Positions 57,916 to 64,000 of a DNA stretch of 64,000 nucleotides are shown here, in pieces. Source of the stretch: Pseudomonas donghuensis (GTDB taxonomy: Bacteria; Pseudomonadota; Gammaproteobacteria; Pseudomonadales; Pseudomonadaceae). The translations under genes and the position numbers were made by a program. The DNA lies in NCBI RefSeq assembly GCF_000259195.1, contig NZ_AJJP01000155.1, forward strand, positions 25,653 through 89,652, read 5' to 3'. The notes beneath the pieces were generated by a model, which saw nothing but the letters and a program-made list of their open reading frames with translations, was not told where the DNA came from and searched no databases. Positions within the stretch are counted from its first letter, which is position 1; the number at the start of each line of letters is the position of its first letter.

Positions 57916-59786
57916 ACCCGCTCAGCCAACCGGCCAACCGGCGAATCCTGATCATTGACGATACCCCGGCAATCCATCAGGACTTTCGCAAGATCCTCAG
58001 CCCCGAACCGATGGGCGTTGATTCGCTGGAAGATACCACGGCGCTGCTGTTCGGCTCACCTGCCCGGCAACGCCTGAGCTTCGAACTCGATTCCGCTTAC
58101 CAGGGCGAAGAAGCGCTGAAGCTGGTCACCCGCGCACGCGCGCAAGGCCGGCCCTACGCCATGGCATTCGCCGATATGCGCATGCCGCCCGGCTGGGATG
58201 GCTTGCAAACCGTCAAGGCCTTGTGGAAGGCCGACCCGCACCTGCAGATTGCGCTGTGCACCGCCTTCTCGGACTACTCCTGGGACGAGCTGGCCGAGCA
58301 CATCGAGTTCGGCGACCAGTTGCTGATTCTGAAAAAGCCCTTCGACAGCCTGGAAATCCGCCAGATGGCCAATGCCCTGAGCTGGAAGTGGCAACTGGCC
58401 CAGGACGCCACGCGCAAGCTGCATGATCTGCAGCGCACCGTCGAGGAGCGGGTGCAGGAGCTGTTGCAGGTGTCCCGCCTGCTGCACTACGACGCGCTTA
58501 CCGGTCTGCCCAACAGCACCCTGCTCGGCGACCGCCTGACCCAGCATCTGTTGCAGGCGCGTCGTCACGAGCGCAAGGCCGCGGTGATGTTCCTCGGCAT
58601 GGACCGTTTCAAGCGAATCAACAACGCCCTTGGCCATCCGGTCGGCGATGAAGTACTCAAGCAGGTCGCTGCCCGGCTGACCAGCAGCGTACGCGAATCG
58701 GACTCGGTGTTCCGCTACGGCGCCGATGAATTCGTGGTCATCCTCAGCGACATCGTGCATCCGCAGCAGCCCCAGGGTGTTGCCGAAAAGCTCCTGGCCT
58801 CGATCAGCCTGCCCCATGCCCTGGCGGGCCATGACCTGACGGTGACCGCGAGCATGGGTATCAGCCTTTATCCCGATGACGGCAGCGACCCGGTGATGCT
58901 GATCAAGAAAGCCGAGACCGCGATGCGCAACGTCAAGGACAACGGCCCCAACGATTTCAACTTTTTCATCGACGACATGAACCTGCGCGCCCGCCGCCAG
59001 CAGTCACTGGAAAGCGGCCTGCGCCTGGCCCTCAAGCGCGATGAGTTTGTTCTGCATTATCAACCCAAGGTGGACTTGCGTCGCGGCACCATCGTCGGTG
59101 CCGAGGCGCTGATACGCTGGCAACGCCCTGGCCACGGCTGGGTGTACCCCGACGATTTCATTCCGGTGGCCGAAGACTGCGGCCTGATCATTGCCCTCAG
59201 CCAGTGGGTGCTACGCCGGGCCTGTGCCCAGGCACGCGCATGGCAAGCGCAAGCCATGGCGCCACTGAGTGTTTCCGTGAACGTCTCGGCCATCGACTTT
59301 CGCCAGCCCGGCTTTGTCGACAACCTCGCCGAGGTCCTCAACGACAGCGGCCTCGAGCCAGCGCTGCTCGAGCTGGAAATCACCGAAAGCGTGTTGATGC
59401 ACAACGTCGATGCCACGGTCGTCACCCTGCAGGCGATCAAGCAACTGGGGGTGCGCCTGGCCATCGATGACTTTGGTACCGGTTACTCCAGCCTCAGCTA
59501 CCTGCAGAAATTTCCCGTCGATGTGTTGAAGATCGACAAGTCCTTTGTCCGCGAGATGGGCAGCGACAACAACGATGCGCGGCTGGTCAGCAGCATCATC
59601 AGCCTGGGCAAGAACCTGAACCTGAACGTTATCGCCGAAGGGATCGAAACCGCCGAGCAACTGCGGCTTCTTAAAGCCCAGGACTGCGAGCAAGGCCAGG
59701 GCTACCTCTTCAGCAAACCGCTCGACCCTGTAGCGTTTTCCCGCTTGCTGCTCACCGCCGGACAGCGCATCGAACCCCACGACTGA
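57912..59786 (+). CDS. REC-GGDEF-EAL protein, GGDEF degenerate and EAL intact
   Basis: A 624-residue protein whose ATG overlaps the previous stop by four bases (ATGA). The receiver is a paralogue of the preceding one (IDDTPAIHQDFRKIL, FADMRMPPGWDG, LKKPFD). The cyclase motif reads YGADEF, so synthesis is doubtful, though the RESD inhibitory site remains. The EAL domain is complete (GAEALIRW at about 395, LEITES, DDFGTGYSS), predicting c-di-GMP cleavage. Together with the upstream protein it forms a complementary cyclase/phosphodiesterase pair under related receivers. Confidence 0.93.
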   Translation: MNPLSQPANRRILIIDDTPAIHQDFRKILSPEPMGVDSLEDTTALLFGSPARQRLSFELDSAYQGEEALKLVTRARAQGRPYAMAFADMRMPPGWDGLQTVKALWKADPHLQIALCTAFSDYSWDELAEHIEFGDQLLILKKPFDSLEIRQMANALSWKWQLAQDATRKLHDLQRTVEERVQELLQVSRLLHYDALTGLPNSTLLGDRLTQHLLQARRHERKAAVMFLGMDRFKRINNALGHPVGDEVLKQVAARLTSSVRESDSVFRYGADEFVVILSDIVHPQQPQGVAEKLLASISLPHALAGHDLTVTASMGISLYPDDGSDPVMLIKKAETAMRNVKDNGPNDFNFFIDDMNLRARRQQSLESGLRLALKRDEFVLHYQPKVDLRRGTIVGAEALIRWQRPGHGWVYPDDFIPVAEDCGLIIALSQWVLRRACAQARAWQAQAMAPLSVSVNVSAIDFRQPGFVDNLAEVLNDSGLEPALLELEITESVLMHNVDATVVTLQAIKQLGVRLAIDDFGTGYSSLSYLQKFPVDVLKIDKSFVREMGSDNNDARLVSSIISLGKNLNLNVIAEGIETAEQLRLLKAQDCEQGQGYLFSKPLDPVAFSRLLLTAGQRIEPHD

Positions 59787-59796
59787 GAGCATATGG

Positions 59797-60756
59797 ATGG
59801 CACACTTGCTCCCCTTGCTGGTATTGGCAACAACCCTTGGCAGCAGCGCCACGAGCCTGGCACAAAGCGTTGGCGGCCCACTCATGCCACTGCCGGTGCT
59901 ACCGCAGGTGGCCGCCGAACGAGTCGAGTTGGGCCGCAAGCTGTTCTTCGATCCCCGTTTGTCGAGCAACAACGACTTGTCCTGCGCCAGTTGCCATCAA
60001 CTCGACCACGGCGGCGCCGACCGTTTGCCGCACTCGCTCGGCGTCGATGGCAAACCCTTGCCGGTCAACACGCCCAGCGTGTTCAACGCCGCGCTGAATT
60101 TTCGCCAGTTCTGGGATGGCCGCGCGCAAACCCTGGAGCAGCAAGCGCACCTGGTGGTGCAAAGCCCGACTGAAATGGGCAGCGACTGGACGACAGTGGT
60201 GCAACGCATTGCCGCCGACCCGCAGTACCGCAGCAGCTTTGCCCAGGCCTACAGCGATGGCGTCAGCGAGCACAGCATCCAGAATGCCCTGGCCACCTTC
60301 CAGCGCACCTTGCTGACCCCCGGCTCGCGCTTCGACCGCTACCTGCAAGGCAACACCGAGATCCTCACAACCGAAGAAAAATACGGTTATCAGCGCTTTC
60401 AGGAGTACGGCTGCATCGCCTGCCACCAAGGGGTGAACATCGGCGGCAACATGTTCCAGAAGTTCGGTGTGCTGGGTGACTACTTCAAAGACCGCGGCAA
60501 CCCGACCGAGGCAGACCTGGGCCGCTACAACGTCACTGGCGAGGAGGACGACCGGCATGTGTTCAAAGTGCCCAGCCTGCGCAATGTCGCGGTCACCGCA
60601 CCGTACTTTCATGACGGCTCGGCGGCGACCCTGGAAGCGGCAGTCGATGTCATGTTCCGCTACCAGCTCGGGCGCACGCCAAGCGCCGAAGACAAGGCGC
60701 TGATTGTCCAGTTCCTCAAGACCCTGACCGGTGAATGGGAGGGCAAGCCATTATGA
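59797..60756 (+). CDS. Di-heme cytochrome c peroxidase family protein
   Basis: A 319-residue periplasmic protein with a signal peptide (cleavage near LAQS, residue 23). Two c-type haem sites are visible: CASCH (63-67) and CIACH (206-210). ELGRKLFFDPRLS, NTPSVFNAALNFRQFWDGRA and KVPSLRNVAVTAPYFHDG are typical of CcpA/MauG-like proteins. It could reduce hydrogen peroxide or serve as a haem redox sensor. It lies between the c-di-GMP proteins and a membrane histidine kinase, with its stop overlapping the kinase start (ATGA), which suggests a signalling role. Confidence 0.92.
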   Translation: MAHLLPLLVLATTLGSSATSLAQSVGGPLMPLPVLPQVAAERVELGRKLFFDPRLSSNNDLSCASCHQLDHGGADRLPHSLGVDGKPLPVNTPSVFNAALNFRQFWDGRAQTLEQQAHLVVQSPTEMGSDWTTVVQRIAADPQYRSSFAQAYSDGVSEHSIQNALATFQRTLLTPGSRFDRYLQGNTEILTTEEKYGYQRFQEYGCIACHQGVNIGGNMFQKFGVLGDYFKDRGNPTEADLGRYNVTGEEDDRHVFKVPSLRNVAVTAPYFHDGSAATLEAAVDVMFRYQLGRTPSAEDKALIVQFLKTLTGEWEGKPL

Positions 60757-62594
60757 AACTGACCCACCGACGCGGTTTGCTCCTGCTGGGCGTCAGTGCG
60801 GCGCTGCTGGCCTCGGTCCTGGTGTACCTGTACTTCATGTCCAAGGCCGACGAAACACAAAACTACGCCCAGGCGCGCGACCTTGTCCGGCAGATCAAGC
60901 AGTACAACTCCCAATGGGAAAACGAGATCCTCAAGGCGCGCATCACCATCAGCCACAACTATGATCCGCTGGTGTCGCCGCTGGTGGAGATGACGCGCTT
61001 GTGGCAAGCGTTCGAGACCGCAGAGGCCCTGCATGGCCAAAGCGACACACCCGCCTGGCGCACAGCCCATGCCGATTACCGGGATGCGCTGGCGCAGAAG
61101 TCCCGGCTGGTGGAGCAGTTCAAGTCGCATAACGCCGTGCTGCGCAATTCCCTGGCCTTCTTGCCGACCGCCGAAGATGGTATCCAGGCCCAGCTGGGGC
61201 AGCTTGCCGATGCCGACAAACTGCGCCTGCACAACATCGCCACCGACACCTACGACCTGATGCTCAGCAGCCTCGAATTCGCCCAGATGACCACCGACGA
61301 CAAGGCCGCCGACATACTGGTCGGGCTGAACAAGCTGGCCATCAACAAAGACCGCCTGCCCATCGAGTTCCACGCCCCCATCGACATCCTCAGCAACCAC
61401 ATCGCCTTGATCCTTCGCGAGCAACCCAGGGTCAACCAGTTGCTTGAACAGATCGAGGCGGTGCCGGTGGCGGTACGCCTGGACGACATCACCTTGATGC
61501 TCGATCGCGACGAGCGCGCCGTGGCCCTGGTCGACCAGCAGTACCATTTCTACCTGCTGGTGTTCTCCACCCTGCTGGTCCTGCTGCTGATCTACATGGC
61601 CATACGCCTGATGCGCAGCTTTAGCGAAATCAACCGGGTCAACCGCGCCCTGCTCAGTGCCAACGACGAGCTTGAGCAACGGGTCGAGGAGCGCACCCGC
61701 CAGCTCAAGGACACCCAGAGCGAACTGCTCGATACCGCACGCCAGGCCGGCATGGCGGAAATCGCCACCAACGTTCTGCATAACGTCGGCAACGTGCTCA
61801 ACAGCGTGAATATTTCCGCCGACCTGGTGACCCGAAAGCTGCGCACCAGCAAGGCCCTGGGCCTGGGCAAGGCCATGCAGCTGATCAATGAGCACCCCGA
61901 CGACCTGGGGCGTTTCCTCAGTGAAGACGCCAAAGGCAAAATGCTCCCTGGCTACCTCAACCAGCTGGTCGAGGCGATCAGCCTTGAACAGAAGGAAATG
62001 GCCGACGAGCTGACCCAGTTGAGCAAGAGCGTCGATCACATCAAGGACATCGTCGCCACCCAGCAATCCTATGCCGGGGCCAGCACGTTGCTGGAGCCGC
62101 TGGAGGTCAGCACATTGCTCGAAGACGCCCTGCGCATGAACGCCGGCGCCCTCACCCGCCACCACGTCACGGTGCTCAAGGAATACGACGAGGTGCCGCG
62201 GATCATGGGGGACAAACACCGCCTGCTGCTGATTCTGATCAACCTGATCAGCAACGCCAAGTACGCCATGTCGGACGTGTGCAACCACGCCCGCAACATG
62301 ACCCTGGGGGTAAAACGGCTCGATGACGACACGCTGCAGATCAGCGTCACCGACGAAGGTGAAGGCATCGCCCCGGAAAACATCACGCGGATCTTTGCCC
62401 ACGGTTTTACCACCCGTAAGGAAGGCCACGGCTTCGGCTTGCACAGCTGCGCCCTGGCCGCGGTGGAAATGAACGGCCATCTGCTTGCCTACAGCGACGG
62501 GCCTGGCAAGGGTGCGCGCTTCGTCCTGCAAATCCCGTTGATAATCGCCGAAGGTGAATCATGTCCGAGCCCTGCAACCGGCGCATCCTGCTGA
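60753..62594 (+). CDS. Membrane sensor histidine kinase with large periplasmic domain
   Basis: A 613-residue kinase starting at ATG 60753 after GGGAGG. One transmembrane helix near 8-28 and a second at about 266-288 enclose a helical periplasmic domain of about 235 residues with no known fold. A coiled coil leads to an atypical phospho-acceptor box, VLHNVGNVLNSVN (His about 343). The ATPase domain has LLLILINLISNAKYAM, DEGEGIAP and GHGFGLHSCALAA. The di-heme peroxidase encoded just upstream could be its periplasmic partner (inference). The next gene overlaps it by 34 bp. Confidence 0.92.
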   Translation: MKLTHRRGLLLLGVSAALLASVLVYLYFMSKADETQNYAQARDLVRQIKQYNSQWENEILKARITISHNYDPLVSPLVEMTRLWQAFETAEALHGQSDTPAWRTAHADYRDALAQKSRLVEQFKSHNAVLRNSLAFLPTAEDGIQAQLGQLADADKLRLHNIATDTYDLMLSSLEFAQMTTDDKAADILVGLNKLAINKDRLPIEFHAPIDILSNHIALILREQPRVNQLLEQIEAVPVAVRLDDITLMLDRDERAVALVDQQYHFYLLVFSTLLVLLLIYMAIRLMRSFSEINRVNRALLSANDELEQRVEERTRQLKDTQSELLDTARQAGMAEIATNVLHNVGNVLNSVNISADLVTRKLRTSKALGLGKAMQLINEHPDDLGRFLSEDAKGKMLPGYLNQLVEAISLEQKEMADELTQLSKSVDHIKDIVATQQSYAGASTLLEPLEVSTLLEDALRMNAGALTRHHVTVLKEYDEVPRIMGDKHRLLLILINLISNAKYAMSDVCNHARNMTLGVKRLDDDTLQISVTDEGEGIAPENITRIFAHGFTTRKEGHGFGLHSCALAAVEMNGHLLAYSDGPGKGARFVLQIPLIIAEGESCPSPATGASC

Positions 62595-63964
62595 TCGATG
62601 ACACGCCGGCTATCCATGACGATTTTCGCAAGATCCTGGCGCCACAATCCGCCGTCAACGCCGACCTCGATGCCCTGGAAAGCGCCCTGTTCGGCGAAAC
62701 GCCCAAGGCCGCCGCCACCGTGTTCGAACTCGATTCGGCCTACGGCGGCGAGGAAGGCCTGGGCAAACTGCTCGAGGCAGCGAACCGTCAGCGCCCCTAC
62801 GCCCTGGCCTTCGTCGACATGCGCATGCCCGATGGCTGGGATGGCGCGCAGACCATTGAAGCGCTGTGGCAGCACGACCCGTTGCTGCAGGTGGTGGTGT
62901 GCACGGCCTACTCGGACTATTCCTGGGATGAACTGCTCGACCGTCTGAACGGCCATGACCGCCTGCTGATCCTGAAGAAGCCGTTCGACAACATCGAAGT
63001 CTTGCAGATGGCCAACACCCTCACCACCAAATGGGAAATGACCGCCCGTGCCCAGTTGCAGATGAACGAACTGGAACAGCGCGTCGAGCAGCGCACCCTG
63101 GCCCTGACCCAGGCCAGCGCCGCCCTGCAGCGCGAGATCGACGAGCGCAAGCTGCTGGAAAGCCAGCTGGTGCAATCGGAAAAGCTCGCGTCGCTGGGCC
63201 AGTTGGCTGCAGGAGTCGCCCATGAGGTCAACAACCCGATCGGCTTCGTCTCGTCCAATCTAGGTGCACTGGACGAGTATTTCAGCCGCTTGCAGGGCAT
63301 GCTCAAGGCCTACCGCGAGGCGGAAACGGCCATCGACCCGACAACACTCAGCGCGGACCTGGCAGAACTGCGCACCGAGATCGAACTGGACTACATCCTC
63401 GATGACATCCCGCTGCTGATCCGCGAGTCCAAGGACGGTATCAGCCGAGTCGGACGAATCGTCAAAGACCTCAAGGACTTCTCCAGGGTGGACTCGAACC
63501 ATGACTGGCAATGGGCCAATCTGCAGCAGGGGATCGACTCGACCCTGAACATCGTTGCCAGCGAATTGAAGTACAAGGCCGATGTGATCAAAGACTATGG
63601 GGTAATGCCGGAGGTCGAGTGCCTGCCCTCGCAAATCAACCAGGTGATCATGAACCTGGTGGTCAACGCCGCCCAGGCCATAGGCCCGGAGCGCGGCACC
63701 ATCACCTTGCGTACCGGCTGCGATGGCGAGCAGGTGTGGATCGAAGTGGCCGACACCGGCAGTGGCATTGCCGCCGACAGCCTGCAAAAGATCTTCGACC
63801 CTTTCTACACCACCAAACCTGTGGGCCAGGGGACGGGGCTGGGCCTGTCGTTGTCGTACGGGATCATCAAGCGCCATCGAGGGGAAATCCGCGTGCACAG
63901 CGAGCTCGGTGCCGGCACTACATTCAGGATCGAGCTGCCAATACGTCAGGCGCGGGCGGCCTAG
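62561..63964 (+). CDS. REC-histidine kinase (N-terminal receiver)
   Basis: A 467-residue soluble protein with AAGGTG before ATG 62561, inside the 3' end of the previous gene. The receiver (8-130) is the third paralogue in this operon (IDDTPAIHDDFRKIL, FVDMRMPDGWDG, LKKPFD). A coiled coil (about 155-205) precedes the H-box GVAHEVNNPIGFV (His about 221), then the N-box IMNLVVNAAQAI and ATP-lid motifs DTGSGIA and GTGLGLSLSYGII. A receiver in front of a kinase suggests a relay step rather than a final output. Confidence 0.93.
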   Translation: MSEPCNRRILLIDDTPAIHDDFRKILAPQSAVNADLDALESALFGETPKAAATVFELDSAYGGEEGLGKLLEAANRQRPYALAFVDMRMPDGWDGAQTIEALWQHDPLLQVVVCTAYSDYSWDELLDRLNGHDRLLILKKPFDNIEVLQMANTLTTKWEMTARAQLQMNELEQRVEQRTLALTQASAALQREIDERKLLESQLVQSEKLASLGQLAAGVAHEVNNPIGFVSSNLGALDEYFSRLQGMLKAYREAETAIDPTTLSADLAELRTEIELDYILDDIPLLIRESKDGISRVGRIVKDLKDFSRVDSNHDWQWANLQQGIDSTLNIVASELKYKADVIKDYGVMPEVECLPSQINQVIMNLVVNAAQAIGPERGTITLRTGCDGEQVWIEVADTGSGIAADSLQKIFDPFYTTKPVGQGTGLGLSLSYGIIKRHRGEIRVHSELGAGTTFRIELPIRQARAA

Positions 63965-63982
63965 TTCTGCAGCACTGGCCTC

Positions 63983-64000
63983 ATCGCGGGTCAAGCCCGC
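63983..64000. repeat. REP element cut by the window end
   Basis: ATCGCGGGTCAAGCCCGC matches the core of the REP element at 51758 with one change. It follows the operon stop by 18 bases and is truncated by the right edge. Confidence 0.7.

Noticed and set aside
60660..62531. 623-codon minus-strand frame opposite the histidine kinase
   Set aside because: Antisense shadow with repetitive V/G/D/Q composition; the plus strand carries complete kinase boxes.
1..64000. CRISPR arrays, tRNA or rRNA genes, intact insertion sequences
   Set aside because: No regularly spaced repeats, cloverleaf genes or transposase motifs were seen on either strand.

Overview
The window looks like a chromosomal segment of a fluorescent/putida-group Pseudomonas. 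The base composition is GC-rich, and it carries the putida-type extragenic palindrome (51758-51820, and again at the right end). It also carries cioAB-type cytochrome bd genes, moaA/moaB, a sad/ptrR pair, DUF2388 and many LysR/MocR/Lrp regulators. No tRNA, rRNA, CRISPR array or intact insertion sequence was seen. Functions were assigned by reading motifs and recalling families; no database search was run.

Layout. 0-5 kb: a secreted CAP-domain protein, an isolated P-loop kinase, and a secreted protein convergent with an M50-like membrane peptidase. 4.4-10.6 kb: two tandem paralogous subtilisin-type autotransporters. 11-14.7 kb: a GNAT, a UBA-like repeat protein, a divergent SDR/MerR pair, a histidine phosphatase and a decayed aminotransferase fragment. 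14.7-19.3 kb: an ANR (FNR-type) mini-regulon with three boxes at nearly equal distances from a GNAT, a tandem universal stress protein and a secondary-alcohol-type dehydrogenase. A small protein and an MgtC/DUF4010 membrane protein follow. 19.3-20.1 kb: a YeeE/YedE pair. 20.3-28.5 kb: seven collinear minus-strand genes for homoserine/sulfur amino acid metabolism.

28.6-38.5 kb: VOC protein, large MscS channel, PepSY protein, a 48-residue membrane protein, TraX-like protein, a LexA-boxed small gene, ptrR/sad (succinate semialdehyde), a MocR regulator, then GNAT plus flavin reductase. 38.5-44.6 kb: a RhiA-like protein and partner, a racemase/DUF917 operon with an adjacent sigma-54 activator, and a DUF2388 protein. 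44.7-53.5 kb: cioBA, an FdhF/YdeP-type molybdoenzyme, moaA-bestrophin, moaB and a LysR regulator. The two divergent promoter regions here share a bipartite motif, which suggests one regulator for the molybdenum-cofactor genes. 53.5-64 kb: a glycine-zipper-like protein, a REC/degenerate HD-GYP protein, and a five-gene overlapping operon. That operon encodes REC-PAS-GGDEF-EAL, REC-GGDEF-EAL, a di-heme peroxidase, a membrane histidine kinase and a REC-histidine kinase.

Strongest leads for new biology: the redox/c-di-GMP signalling operon at the right end, with complementary intact and decayed GGDEF/EAL domains; the shared LysR-type motif over moaA/fdhF and moaB/lysR; the three-box ANR cluster; the LexA-controlled 102-residue protein; the repeated palindrome GAGTACATTTGTACTC at two distant loci; and the homoserine cluster with an active-site-altered threonine synthase-like enzyme.
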